NCBI RefSeq assembly: GCF_001748245.1
Contig: NZ_BDFO01000001.1
Location: 3,373,198 to 3,437,197, forward strand
Reading direction: 5' to 3'
Length of the DNA: 64,000 nucleotides
Source: Oligoflexus tunisiensis
Lineage (GTDB): Bacteria > Bdellovibrionota_B > Oligoflexia > Oligoflexales > Oligoflexaceae
How positions within the stretch are numbered: the stretch's first letter is position 1; the number at the start of each line of letters is the position of its first letter. The notes beneath the pieces were generated by a model. The model worked only from the letters and a program-made list of their open reading frames with translations, ran no database searches and had not been told where the DNA came from. Position numbers and translations under genes: made by a program. This document shows, one piece after another, positions 55,012-64,000 of the stretch.

Positions 55012-56166
55012 ATGAGCAAAGCATCAGGCAGAAGCTGGAAACGGGAACAGATTGAACAGATCAAAGCCCGTATCCGTGAAGAGCTGGCTCCGTTCCAGTC
55101 GTCGCTGGACCGTATTCCCTTTCTGTTGAACCGGATCGCCCAATCCGAGGAACAGGAGCTGGACCGCCTGATTTATACCATGACCATCCTCCACACGCAT
55201 GTGCGGGAGGGGGGTCTGACAGATCTTCAGGTGAAGGAACTCTTTCAACTGGCTGATGCTTTGCTCACCCTTCAAAACATCAAACCCCGATCATCACCTC
55301 TGGCCTTTCTGTGGGGTGAGCTTCATATACTCAAAGCCCAGCTTCACATGAGTGATGGCCAGCCGCTCATGGCCTGTATTGAACAGCAGCTCGTGGAACA
55401 TGTGTCCGGGGCCGATCTTCCTGGAGGAAAGTCCTTTCAAGCCCTGTCGCTGGCCCGGATGAGCCTGCGGCTCGGAGAAGCGCAGCTGGCGGCGCAGTAT
55501 GTGGAACGTGCGATGGAACATGGTCTGGATCCGAACTTCCTGCCCTATGCGCAGCTGATGAAATTACGTTCCTTGCGCCTTGCGCATCGTCTGGACGAGG
55601 CCGATGCGTTTACATCGGATCTTTTGCGGGTGGAGCTTGATGAGCGCACACGCCGGGAGATTCAGTGGGAAGTGCTCTGCCGCCAGATCGTGCGCACGGG
55701 AAGCATCGATGGACTGATGGAAGTCATGAATCCGCGGCGGGATTTTTATCAGGCGAGTTACATCCTCGAAAGCTTTTTTTGGATACGTTCCATCGGGGGA
55801 CTTCAGTGGATGGATCATCTGCCCAAACTGAAATCGCTGGGCCAGAAAAAAAATCTGAACTTCAAACCCCATGGCGTCTATCAACGCTGTGCGATCCAGC
55901 TGGAGCGGGCCTATGACAAGGAGATTCCGCTGGCGCATCGCCTCGCCCTGGTGAAGAAAACATTGCAGTCCGTTCACACCCTGCCGGACATCGACAAGGT
56001 TTTGCTCGTACATCTGGCTCTTCTGCGCTGGCTGATCCGCAGTCAATGCCGCGAGCTGGCCCGCTTCGTTTATTCCGAATACGCCAACCTCAGTCACAGG
56101 CTCTGCGGGACCTCGGATGCCCTGGGCGTTGCCATGGACCTGTCGCAAAAAACCTGGATGAAGTGA
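55012..56166 (+). CDS. cytosolic helical protein of unknown function
   Basis: 384 residues, no signal peptide. Predominantly helical with alternating pairs, e.g. FLWGELHILKAQLHMSDGQP, LARMSLRLGEAQLAAQYVER, LRSLRLAHRLDEADAFTSDL, which read as TPR-like repeats without full consensus. Basic N-terminus (SWKREQIEQIKARIREE). No enzymatic motif. Only 43 bases after the preceding lipoprotein gene and in the same direction, so possibly co-transcribed. Converges with the DISM kinase, stops 20 bases apart. Confidence 0.6.
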   Translation: MSKASGRSWKREQIEQIKARIREELAPFQSSLDRIPFLLNRIAQSEEQELDRLIYTMTILHTHVREGGLTDLQVKELFQLADALLTLQNIKPRSSPLAFLWGELHILKAQLHMSDGQPLMACIEQQLVEHVSGADLPGGKSFQALSLARMSLRLGEAQLAAQYVERAMEHGLDPNFLPYAQLMKLRSLRLAHRLDEADAFTSDLLRVELDERTRREIQWEVLCRQIVRTGSIDGLMEVMNPRRDFYQASYILESFFWIRSIGGLQWMDHLPKLKSLGQKKNLNFKPHGVYQRCAIQLERAYDKEIPLAHRLALVKKTLQSVHTLPDIDKVLLVHLALLRWLIRSQCRELARFVYSEYANLSHRLCGTSDALGVAMDLSQKTWMK

Positions 56167-56185
56167 ACACCCTGGCCTTCTGCAA

Positions 56186-58993
56186 TCAAGCCGCAGCTTT
56201 CTGGACGAAAAAACGGGGTCCGATCGCGAAGACGAATTCAAAAGGAATGAAGTCCGGGTCGATCACCTTCTCGCCCGTCAGGAGGCGGATTTCAGCCGAC
56301 CCGCCCTCGGAGCCAACATACTCCTTGACCGCGCTCATCCCAACGCCTCGCCCGGAAATTTCATTGGATGTCTCACAGGTACTGAACCCCGGCTCAAATA
56401 TGAGGTAGGCAATATCCAGATCACCAAGACGCTGGTCTTCCGTGATCAGCCCGCGCTCGGTTGCAAGACGTCGTATGGCGCGCAGGTTGAGACCCCGGCC
56501 ATCATCCCGATAACGAATCTGCAGCTGCTTGCCCATGATTTCCAACTGAACACTGATGTGGCCTTCAGCGGTCTTGCCTCGGGACACCCGCTCATCCGCG
56601 TTCTCGATGCCGTGATCCATGCTGTTGCGGATGATATGGATGAAAGCATTGCGTACCAATTCCTGGCCTTCGGTCGTCAGCTGAACGGTATTATCAACGA
56701 TATCGATGCGAGGCGACTCCTTCTGGAGATCCCTGGCGAGCATCTCGGCATTGGAAAGCACTTCCCGGAATATGGATTCGGCGCGGGTGAACGCCATTTC
56801 ATCGATGCTTTCCCGAATGGGCTTGACCTTGAGGCGAAGACTGGTGTCGCCCTCGGTTTCGGCAGAGAGCAGCGCCTGACGCAGCCTCTGTATGAAGTCT
56901 ATCGTCATGCTGATCACATCCGTGGACGTCCGGCCGAGTTTGGTTTGATTGAGATACTGATACTGATCAAGCAAAGTACTGACACGATTATGATCGGCAA
57001 GCAGAGTATCCCGATCCCAATCCTTGGTGTTCTTCAGAACTCCGGAGAGATTCTGCTCTACATCGTGGATCACCGGCGTCAGGAGTTTGAGGCCGAGAGC
57101 CCGGGCTGCGCCCTTGATGGTATGCATGTTGATGAACAGGATCTTAACGACTTCCCGCTGCGGTTTCACATTGGCTTTCAGCAGCCGAATATTGTCGGCC
57201 ATGAAGCGCTGGGACGAGTTGATGAAAACCCCGAACTGCCGGGCTGAAATTTCCAGGATTTCCGCGATAAAGCCCAATTCCTTGGATTTTTCGGCCGCAT
57301 CGCTTTCGAGCTGCTTCATGGCCGTCACATCCTTGACCGAAACGAGGAATTTTTCGACGTTCCCTTCCTTGTCAACCACGGGGTTCCAATCAAATTGCAT
57401 GATCCGCTCCTCCTGACCGAAGCGGAAACGGGCTTCGGTGGGCAGGAGATGGCTGTTGGTATCGAAGTTCAACGCGTCTTCACCGAGGCAGCTCTGCAGA
57501 ACGCTTTCGGCCTGGCTGGCAACTTCCCGACTGATCAGAGCGTTACCGAAAATCAGTTCAATGGCATTCCTGCCAGCGATCTGGTTGACATTGAAAAGGT
57601 GTTTCACTGACATCGAATGGGTGTCGGTGATCTCCAGGTTTTCTTTTCGCACGACCAGGATACCGATCTGGATATGGCGCAGAATGGATTTGATTTCCCG
57701 CGTCTGCTCCTCGACCATGCGTTCCAGATTGTTATTGAGGGAAACGACGATGTCGTGTTCCTTGGTCAGTTCCGCATTCAAATTCTCGATTTTGTCGAAG
57801 GCATTCTTTTCGCTGATTCGAATCTTGTCCGCTATGGCCAGGGAGAGGAGCATGACCTCGATAGCTGATCCGATCAGAGTCCCCCACTCGGAGAAAAAGG
57901 TCACAGGAAAGGATCCTGCTAGCATGGCCGACCGAATCAGGGAGGCCACCAGCACTGCAAGCCAGGCCACTGTAAAGAAATAAGCAGGACGGTAGCGATT
58001 CCAGCAGCACACAAAGCCGGCGACCGTAACGGCGATGGCCGCACTGAAGGTCGACAGGATCATCAACTTGATACCGGTATTATAGGAATCGAGAAGGCCA
58101 AGGCACGCCACGACAGGCAGAATGAACGTGATCCAACAGCTTCTTTGAAGCCAGGGATGACGGTTGCGAAGAGACAGGAACATGATCGTAAAAAGGCAGG
58201 CAGCCATCACGGACAGGCCCGTGAAGATGATGGCGCCTTCGTTCATGAACCACGTATCCTGGCTGAAATGAGTCGTCAGTCCGGAAAAGCCGAGTTGCTG
58301 CAGTGCCACGGTGACGATAAAGATCACATAAACAAAATATACGAGCTTGCGCAGCTGGAGCCAGATACAAAAATTGTAAACGGCCATGCAGAAGAGGATG
58401 CTCATCATGGAATAGATGAAAGCATACTCCATCGTCTTTTTGTCAGAAAAATTCTGTTCCGTGTTGGCATTGACGTAAAACAGGCCACTGCCGTTCGTCT
58501 GCATTCTCATGATGAGCACGGAATCGCCGGGTGGAAGTTCCATTTTGAAAGTGGGCAAGCGATACGAAACGGCATTGGGATCTCTCACGGACCTGTCTCC
58601 GCCCCGGGCATGAGCCATGACTTCGCCCGTCGGGGACAATTGCCAGAAATCCATGGAATCGACCTGGGCATATTCCTGCGTAACATACAGGATCAGGGGA
58701 TGAGGACTGGTATTTTTCAAAGTCACCCGGGCCCACCATGCCGAACCAGAAAGCCCGAAATTGGGAGTCTTGCGGTCCAGTGGCGCAAAGCGCTGTTGAA
58801 AGAGTGGGTCCGCGAGAGTTTCCGCTGTATAGACCGAAGTGGGGTCCTCCTGATACCAAAGCCAGTTGTTAAGACTAAGCTGGCCCTGGTTTCCATTCAC
58901 CTCCAGAATCATCTGCTCGGCCAAGGCCCGTTCGGAAAAACTGAAGGTTATGGCAAGACACAAAAGAAGGACGACTTGCAGACTCTTTTTCAT
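56186..58993 (-). CDS. 7TMR-DISM hybrid histidine kinase with Hpt and CheA-like ATPase domains (second copy)
   Basis: 935 residues; signal peptide VVLLLCLAITFSFSERALA. Order as in the kinase at 11630: DISMED2 domain (about 35-170, e.g. ARVTLKNTSPHPLILYV), seven membrane helices (about 195-390), coiled coil, PAS-like domain (about 440-560, VEKFLVSVKDVTAMK), Hpt His624 in MHTIKGAAR, then HATPase with HIIRNSMDHGIENADERVSR, YRDDGRGLNL and EISGRGVGMSAVKEY. GGAG lies 8 bases before ATG. No receiver domain, no HisKA. The phosphate probably goes Hpt to a stand-alone regulator. Similar in architecture to, but clearly diverged from, the first copy. Confidence 0.85.
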   Translation of the reverse strand: MKKSLQVVLLLCLAITFSFSERALAEQMILEVNGNQGQLSLNNWLWYQEDPTSVYTAETLADPLFQQRFAPLDRKTPNFGLSGSAWWARVTLKNTSPHPLILYVTQEYAQVDSMDFWQLSPTGEVMAHARGGDRSVRDPNAVSYRLPTFKMELPPGDSVLIMRMQTNGSGLFYVNANTEQNFSDKKTMEYAFIYSMMSILFCMAVYNFCIWLQLRKLVYFVYVIFIVTVALQQLGFSGLTTHFSQDTWFMNEGAIIFTGLSVMAACLFTIMFLSLRNRHPWLQRSCWITFILPVVACLGLLDSYNTGIKLMILSTFSAAIAVTVAGFVCCWNRYRPAYFFTVAWLAVLVASLIRSAMLAGSFPVTFFSEWGTLIGSAIEVMLLSLAIADKIRISEKNAFDKIENLNAELTKEHDIVVSLNNNLERMVEEQTREIKSILRHIQIGILVVRKENLEITDTHSMSVKHLFNVNQIAGRNAIELIFGNALISREVASQAESVLQSCLGEDALNFDTNSHLLPTEARFRFGQEERIMQFDWNPVVDKEGNVEKFLVSVKDVTAMKQLESDAAEKSKELGFIAEILEISARQFGVFINSSQRFMADNIRLLKANVKPQREVVKILFINMHTIKGAARALGLKLLTPVIHDVEQNLSGVLKNTKDWDRDTLLADHNRVSTLLDQYQYLNQTKLGRTSTDVISMTIDFIQRLRQALLSAETEGDTSLRLKVKPIRESIDEMAFTRAESIFREVLSNAEMLARDLQKESPRIDIVDNTVQLTTEGQELVRNAFIHIIRNSMDHGIENADERVSRGKTAEGHISVQLEIMGKQLQIRYRDDGRGLNLRAIRRLATERGLITEDQRLGDLDIAYLIFEPGFSTCETSNEISGRGVGMSAVKEYVGSEGGSAEIRLLTGEKVIDPDFIPFEFVFAIGPRFFVQKAAA

Positions 58994-59127
58994 GATGTGG
59001 CTCCTCTTCCTGTAATTTCGGCCACTTTGTCAACATATTGATGGCTTCCCTTGGAGCTTTTCCGAAAAGTATGGTTCGGTTAGGATGGCCATCCGTATTC
59101 CACGAAGTCTGATAGGGAGAGACCAGT

Positions 59128-59856
59128 ATGGAAAACGAGGAGATCCTTAAGGTGTTGAAAAAGGAAGCTGGCACGACGCGCCAGCCGCAGCTGGCCTTGG
59201 CAAAAACCAGATTCCTTCAGGGAAAGATGAGCGCCCAAGCCTTCGAAAGTTTTAATCGGCGATTGGCCGCCGGGATGGGCCTCAGGTTTGCCCTCTTTTT
59301 TGGACTGTTGCAGTATGGCTTGGGATGGCTGATCAGTGGCAAAGTGCCAACTTTTCGTTCGCTGGCCACGCAACTACCGGGATATGCCGCGGCCGGTCTT
59401 ATCTTTGGTTTCGCCATGTATTTTGCGGTCGTGCGTCCCGGCATGAAGCGCATCATCAGCCTCAAGCAGGACATCGGAGCCGATGTCGACGTTATCCCGA
59501 ATGCGAAACTCGGACAATGTCCGACTTGCGGTGCTGAACATTCCAGGAAGGTCATGACCGCGACCGATCCGATGGTGCTTCACTATATTTTGAATCCCGG
59601 TGTCGCCTTCGCCGAACTCCTGTTTGGTATCAGGATTCCGGCCGAGGCGTCCAGGTGCCTCGCGTGCGGTACGGTTTTCCACTCATGTCACAGCTGCTCC
59701 CGAAGCTTCGATAGTTTGGACCTGGCAGGCAGAAGATTCCATCGCGGTATCCGCTGCCCTCATTGCTCCGGGGTGATTCCAGCACGCTTGAATCTTCTTA
59801 CAAGAGCGATCTTGAAAGTTGCTGGATGGGTGAGAGGAAAGGGGGACTCACAATAA
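59128..59856 (+). CDS. membrane protein with zinc-ribbon domain
   Basis: 242 residues. Two membrane helices (about 50-70 and 85-105, MGLRFALFFGLLQYGLGWL, AAGLIFGFAMYFAVV), then a C-terminal cytosolic or periplasmic domain with CPTCGAEHS, CLACGTVFHSCHSCSRSF and CPHCSGVIP. The CxxC pairs would hold two or more zinc ions. No catalytic motif. GGGAG precedes ATG. Function unknown; could bind nucleic acid or act as an assembly factor. Confidence 0.65.
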   Translation: MENEEILKVLKKEAGTTRQPQLALAKTRFLQGKMSAQAFESFNRRLAAGMGLRFALFFGLLQYGLGWLISGKVPTFRSLATQLPGYAAAGLIFGFAMYFAVVRPGMKRIISLKQDIGADVDVIPNAKLGQCPTCGAEHSRKVMTATDPMVLHYILNPGVAFAELLFGIRIPAEASRCLACGTVFHSCHSCSRSFDSLDLAGRRFHRGIRCPHCSGVIPARLNLLTRAILKVAGWVRGKGDSQ

Positions 59857-60118
59857 CAGTTTAGCCATCGCTCATCTCATTGAGCTCCGCATGACCCCGG
59901 CCAGAGAGGTAGGGCGGTTGAGCTGAAAATGTCATAATATTAGTCTGTTGAAGTAACGAACCGCTGAGAACGAAATCTCGTATCCACTAAGTCAAAAAGA
60001 CTGTATTTTTGCTTGCGGAAACCAGCCTTTTGCTATAAACCGCAGAGTGGTTGGGAATAGTCCCACTTTATTAGAGAGTGCCCAACTGGGCTTTAAATCC
60101 AGGTAGAAGGACTGTTCA

Positions 60119-62149
60119 ATGACACGACGCAAGCGCACCATATTCTCCAGAGTCCTATCCATAATTCTTATGATCGCAACCCCAATGTCCCAGGCTCAGA
60201 CCACTTTAGGGGGACGTGTCAGTGCGCCTGCCAGCGTTGGCGGTGCAGTATGGGAGACAGCGGCGCGCAAAGTATATGAGGATGAAGGAATAAGCCCTAT
60301 TCCTTCAGGTGAGCTTCAGGAATTGAGTCGGTATTTCTTTGCGGATTATCTCGGCTATCTTAACGCCATCGGACTTGAGCTGGCTTCTTTTGAAATTTCA
60401 CTCACAGGTCGCAAGGAAATTAAGGATCGCGGCGAATGCTCGGACGCGACCATTAAAGCCTTTAACGAGCTATTGACCAATAGCGTACAGTCTGACCTTT
60501 ACACTTTTACTGATGTCTATTGCAGCAATGCCTGCAGGCAAAAAGCCGAGTTCGACTTCGGTTTGATCGCCAACTTTAAAGAGCCAGACGGCCTTCCACA
60601 AAGCTGCGCTGATAGGGCGCGAGAGATGTACGATACCTACCATTGTAATTTGGCTGGTGATGTGGCGCCTATCATACGCGATTCGGATTTGACGGGTGGA
60701 CCTATTGTAATACCATCAATAGGAACTCACTCTTCTGTCTCCCCGGACGTTGGCTCGGGTGAAAAACTTATTCCAAAGGACCTCAGAAGCACGACCTCAA
60801 GAATTGACCCAGATTTGCCAGTCCGTGGAGGTACCATAGGCGGATCCAAATTCACCCCTATACCCAAAATTCCTTTGATAAGCCGTTTTGAAGCGGATCG
60901 TGAATTCAAGAACGTCCTTTCGAAACAAAAGAAGACTTGTACCCAGAAACGTTCCGATCTCCTGCGTCAGACCTTTGCTGCTCCGGGCACACAACCCAGT
61001 GGCAGCCCAGCAACATCGCCTGTAAAAGACTCGACTGACCCACGGTGGACGACCACTGATGACTCCATACCTGGAGATGAGGACAAGCTGGTAACGACTG
61101 AACCCAGGAATCCTGCATGTAAGTCTTCCGGTCCCGCCATGATTGATCGGTTTGCAAGTTTACGTGCCGCCTATAACAGAATTGCCAACGAGAAAATTGC
61201 CGAATCCCTCGTGCATTGGCCACTCTACAGTGATGATGGCTCGTTGGATACGAACCTGGTACGGTCCATTCGTGCGACTGCCGACAGCTTCTTTCATGGT
61301 TTGCTCAGTGAAATTGAAGCACAGAACCGGCGCGTGTGTGGTGCTGGAGGTACCTCTCTGATTGCAGATACGGCTACTATTGGCGGGCGCGAGTATATTG
61401 TTTCGGGCCACGATATAAATACAGGCACAGTCGTTACACCGGACAATGAAGAAGAGGAAGTCGAGGAACCGGTTACAGTATCGACTTATTTTAGTGCGAA
61501 CCGGGCTCTTGTGGACGCGTTTATCAACGGCATGACGTTTGGTGCGGAGTCGACCGGGGCAGCGACACATACTGAAACTAGAGCCGGAGAAATTGCCTCC
61601 GGAGTCATAGCCGGGGCCATTGCTCCAGAAGACATTGGTTCGGAAGCGGCTGCGGGGCCTTATGGTCGCAATGCGAAGGAAATTGAAAATCTGACAAGGC
61701 GATATCTTGCCCAAGGCAATTACCATGGGCTTAAGAAATTCGCTGCTGAATTCGCGGGTGGAATGATCCTGGGGGGAGTCGCTGGTGGAGCCGCCGTTGT
61801 CGGCTCCAAGCTTACCGCCACCATGGCAAGTGGAAGAATTTCTGCTCTTTTCGCGGCGATGCGATTCGCCATCATGCGCCCGTTTATGGTTGGTGCCGAG
61901 TCCGGTGCGATAAACTGGGGAATCAAAGTCTTACAAACCGGTGGCAGAACCCTCGAGGAACGTACGGCTAAAGCACTAAATCAGGCGACTGGACGAAGCT
62001 TGAATAAAAGAGAATGGGGTAAGGCTCTTGAGAGATTGAAGGATGATTTGGGCTTGCGTAACGATCACCATGGTAAGATTCTATCAAATGGTGATTATCT
62101 GGATACAAATGGTAGGAATCTTGGCAATCTCATAGAATACTTATTTTGA
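60119..62149 (+). CDS. exported candidate polymorphic toxin with C-terminal RNase-like domain
   Basis: 676 residues with an N-terminal signal peptide (RVLSIILMIATPMSQAQ). A long middle part has cysteines (CSDATIKAF, CSNACRQKAE, CADRAREMYDTYHC) and Pro/Ser/Thr-rich linkers. It is followed by a Gly-rich hydrophobic segment (about 540-600, FAGGMILGGVAGGAAVV). The last 50 residues read SLNKREWGKALERLKDDLGL, RNDHHGKILSNGDYLDTN, GRNLGNLIEYLF. This ending, with HHG followed by NGDYxDxxGxxxGNLxxYL, is of the BECR/Ntox28-like RNase type of polymorphic toxins. The immunity-like gene lies 13 bases downstream. The base composition is AT-richer than most of the window. Confidence 0.65.
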   Translation: MTRRKRTIFSRVLSIILMIATPMSQAQTTLGGRVSAPASVGGAVWETAARKVYEDEGISPIPSGELQELSRYFFADYLGYLNAIGLELASFEISLTGRKEIKDRGECSDATIKAFNELLTNSVQSDLYTFTDVYCSNACRQKAEFDFGLIANFKEPDGLPQSCADRAREMYDTYHCNLAGDVAPIIRDSDLTGGPIVIPSIGTHSSVSPDVGSGEKLIPKDLRSTTSRIDPDLPVRGGTIGGSKFTPIPKIPLISRFEADREFKNVLSKQKKTCTQKRSDLLRQTFAAPGTQPSGSPATSPVKDSTDPRWTTTDDSIPGDEDKLVTTEPRNPACKSSGPAMIDRFASLRAAYNRIANEKIAESLVHWPLYSDDGSLDTNLVRSIRATADSFFHGLLSEIEAQNRRVCGAGGTSLIADTATIGGREYIVSGHDINTGTVVTPDNEEEEVEEPVTVSTYFSANRALVDAFINGMTFGAESTGAATHTETRAGEIASGVIAGAIAPEDIGSEAAAGPYGRNAKEIENLTRRYLAQGNYHGLKKFAAEFAGGMILGGVAGGAAVVGSKLTATMASGRISALFAAMRFAIMRPFMVGAESGAINWGIKVLQTGGRTLEERTAKALNQATGRSLNKREWGKALERLKDDLGLRNDHHGKILSNGDYLDTNGRNLGNLIEYLF

Positions 62150-62162
62150 GAGAACAAAACCG

Positions 62163-62627
62163 ATGGATGAGTCCGTTAATTCCACCGATGCATTGGAATG
62201 TAGAGTCAAACTTTTGATTTATCCCGGGGATCTTGACCCCGAAAAGGTGACCGAAATACTGGGTATCACCCCAACAGAAATCTTCAAGAAGGGGCAGATA
62301 AGTGGCCCCAATTCCCTGGGCCGGGTTAGGATCAATAAAAACAACTGTTGGTTTCTGATCTCAGATGAAGTGTTAAAGTCAAATATGCTTGTAGAGCATA
62401 TGGATTGGATGCTTGATAAGCTTTCACTGGCCAAGTCTGGCCTGGACGTGTTGAAAACTGTTCCCGGCGTCAGCATTTCCTTCAGGTGCACCTGGTGGAC
62501 AAAAGATGGTGGATGGTTTACTTTCACTGCAAATCAGCTCAAAAAAATAGCTGACCTTGGTTTGGATCTTGAGTTTGAGATAGCTGCCTATCCCGACGAC
62601 AAAGACTCAAATGACCAATCGCTTTGA
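62163..62627 (+). CDS. DUF4279-like immunity protein
   Basis: 154 residues, no signal peptide. It starts with a strand (LECRVKLLIYPGDLDPEKVT) and EILGITPTEIFKKGQ, typical of DUF4279 proteins (a strand, then a helix ending in LGIxPxxxxxxG), then CWFLISDEVLKSNMLVEHMD, WMLDKLSLAKSGLDVL, and a C-terminal strand-helix part (GVSISFRCTWWTKDGGWF). DUF4279 proteins are common as immunity partners of polymorphic toxins. It sits 13 bases after the toxin gene stop, implying one transcript and protection against that toxin. Confidence 0.7.
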   Translation: MDESVNSTDALECRVKLLIYPGDLDPEKVTEILGITPTEIFKKGQISGPNSLGRVRINKNNCWFLISDEVLKSNMLVEHMDWMLDKLSLAKSGLDVLKTVPGVSISFRCTWWTKDGGWFTFTANQLKKIADLGLDLEFEIAAYPDDKDSNDQSL

Positions 62628-63027
62628 ACTGTGTGTGTAATTGTTGCGACTACCACTAGCCTTGAGTCACATGCCTGACCATGCCTATTACTTGAGGCCT
62701 TCAAGTAGCTAGCATCAGTACGGCTTTCATTCCCTAAGTATTCAGCGATTGCAACACCAGGACTATCATGTCCGGTTTGAGAATAAAATTGCACTTGCCA
62801 TTTCAGTGGAAATGGTTTTGTGGCGTGTCCGGTGATTGGCTCGATTCGAATGGATACCGAGATACTCCATATTGTCTCAGCCGAATCTTGCCAAATTATA
62901 CCTAATTCTTACTGTCGACATTCCCAACACAATCATCCAATACAAACAGATCCAATGCTGCGAACTCCACAGGATATGCGAGGCACAGGTCATGCATCAT
63001 GGCATCACTTAACCCAAGAGGAAAATC
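62628..63027. other. intergenic region, no gene recognised
   Basis: 400 bases between the immunity gene and the lipoprotein. Short frames on both strands have no ribosome site or family motif. AAGAGGAAAATC at the end is the ribosome site of the lipoprotein. No terminator hairpin with a T-run was found. Confidence 0.3.
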
Positions 63028-63789
63028 ATGATTTCAAAAAGTCTGACTGTGCTCGCGCTCATTATTTCCCTGGCAGCCTGCAAGAAAGAGAATGATTCCG
63101 ACTCGCCCTCAGCGACGCTTGAAAATGGATTTTATATGGAAGAGACTCTTTGCGATGAGAGCCAGTACATTAATGCCACTTACATCTCAGGCGAGAACTT
63201 CAGCCAAGCCTATCTCTACGTAACTCCGGAAACATGTAATGCGAAAAGCATTTCCGATGTCAACGTCCTTGCTTACAGTTTGGAACCAGCTGGTAAATTT
63301 TCTGACTTCATCAATGAAGCTGCAGGCGCGGGTTATACTGTCCTTGTTCAGGACGGAGTCATCCATATCGCGGCCAATGATGGGAGTATGAAAATCACGC
63401 GAACCAAAAAGCTCGATGGTATGGATCGAAACAAGGAAATTAGTTTGAACGTATCTGAGGTGGACATCAAGAAGCAGGATGATATGAGAAATATTAGTCT
63501 CAGAGTCAGCGTCAACGGCCCTCAACTGAATTATGAGCCTTCCATGTGGTGTGACTCATCGGTAGAAGCTGGATCGACTACACGCCTCGAAAAGGTAGAG
63601 TTCCAAGGGCAAAGTCCGTCATTTACCCTGCAAGCCGTAGTCAACGATCCCACAGACTCCAACCGTTATACCTTTCCTGCCAAATGCCAAGTATCCATCG
63701 GCATCTTTGTGGAGTCCGAGGAAATTCCAGGAACCGTATCGCGCACTCTTCTCGATTTGGCATTTGGGAACCGGCTGGTTGTAGAATAA
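63028..63789 (+). CDS. lipoprotein of unknown function
   Basis: 253 residues: lipobox SLAACK with a polar linker (ENDSDSPSATLENG). The mature part is beta-rich, with CDESQYIN, TCNAKSISDVNV, WCDSSVEAG and KCQVSIGIF cysteines likely forming two disulfides. AAGAGG precedes ATG. No known family. Located after the toxin/immunity pair but 400 bases away and apparently separate. Confidence 0.6.
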   Translation: MISKSLTVLALIISLAACKKENDSDSPSATLENGFYMEETLCDESQYINATYISGENFSQAYLYVTPETCNAKSISDVNVLAYSLEPAGKFSDFINEAAGAGYTVLVQDGVIHIAANDGSMKITRTKKLDGMDRNKEISLNVSEVDIKKQDDMRNISLRVSVNGPQLNYEPSMWCDSSVEAGSTTRLEKVEFQGQSPSFTLQAVVNDPTDSNRYTFPAKCQVSIGIFVESEEIPGTVSRTLLDLAFGNRLVVE

Positions 63790-64000
63790 TGCCAGAATCG
63801 ACAGAGCACGGCCTTCGATCTACCTCGATCATATGAAACGGCAAATGGTCCCGAAGGGAATGTTTCCTGGAGTTTCCGGAGAATCTCAGGATTTGACTGC
63901 AGGTAAATGCGATAGCAGTCCTGGAGGTGATGGTCCACCGTTTCGCCAAAAAACCAAATCCTCATTTTTGCGCCAAAATTCTACTTTCGAATGTATGGTA
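63790..64000. other. edge region without a supported gene
   Basis: A minus-strand frame from ATG 63965 (RIWFFGETVDHHLQDCYRIY, then LQSNPEILRKLQETF) is preceded by an in-frame TAG and overlaps the lipoprotein gene on the other strand. It could be the decayed end of a mobile or toxin gene or pure chance. Confidence 0.25.

Noticed and set aside
1..64000. CRISPR arrays, rRNA, intact insertion sequences, integrases
   Set aside because: I saw no regularly spaced repeats, no rRNA-like blocks and no complete transposase or integrase; only an IS630-like fragment at 44283-44451.

Overview
The window looks like chromosome of a free-living Gram-negative bacterium with moderate to high GC and an unusual load of exported proteins: many signal peptides and lipoboxes, a TonB-dependent receptor, an OmpA-like protein, AsmA-like envelope proteins and sigma-54-type promoters. 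Hybrid 7TMR-DISM/Hpt histidine kinases, a CHASE/Cache-type Ser/Thr kinase, RCC1 propellers and a PUFA-synthase-like protein recall Oligoflexia/Bdellovibrionota or myxobacterial relatives. This placement is an inference from gene content; there is no rRNA or other marker here.

Layout. 1-2824: 5' part of a huge megasynthase on the minus strand (two nitronate-monooxygenase-like barrels, then a ketosynthase with a DXAC active site), running off the left edge. 3255-6550: a tight three-gene hydrolase operon (metallophosphoesterase, metallo-beta-lactamase fold, alpha/beta hydrolase). 6700-11461: secreted subtilase, zinc phospholipase-C-like protein, isochorismatase-family hydrolase, AsmA/DUF748-like protein. 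11630-18401: signalling and envelope block with a 7TMR-DISM/Hpt/HATPase kinase, a DUF421 pair, an RCC1 propeller fused to a MepA-like peptidase domain, and a PAS-like/CxxC protein coupled to a response regulator. 18667-24495: AsmA protein, TPR adenylate/guanylate cyclase, SGNH hydrolase, alpha/beta hydrolase. 24583-32915: lipoproteins, a barrel-like protein and a frame-disrupted membrane Ser/Thr kinase. 33157-41392: small membrane protein, thioredoxin and two giant paralogous lipoproteins (about 1,085 residues each) behind a duplicated promoter. 41894-45876: lipoprotein, metzincin-type protease, then a graveyard of broken genes (TIR-like/nucleotide-binding remnant, IS630-like transposase fragment, polymorphic-toxin tail, immunity-like genes) with a direct repeat of about 65 bp. 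46025-56166: GST plus aldehyde dehydrogenase, TonB receptor, sigma-54-driven OmpA-like protein, orphan peptide-binding protein, small lipoproteins. 56186-58993: second 7TMR-DISM/Hpt kinase. 59128-63789: zinc-ribbon membrane protein, a Sec-exported candidate polymorphic toxin with an adjacent DUF4279-like immunity gene, and a lipoprotein.

The most unusual elements are (i) the signal-peptide-bearing toxin/DUF4279 pair at the right end, (ii) the RCC1-peptidase fusion, (iii) the twin-barrel PUFA-like synthase, (iv) the tandem giant lipoproteins with duplicated control region, and (v) the decayed toxin/immunity island bounded by repeats. No CRISPR array, tRNA, rRNA or intact insertion sequence was found.
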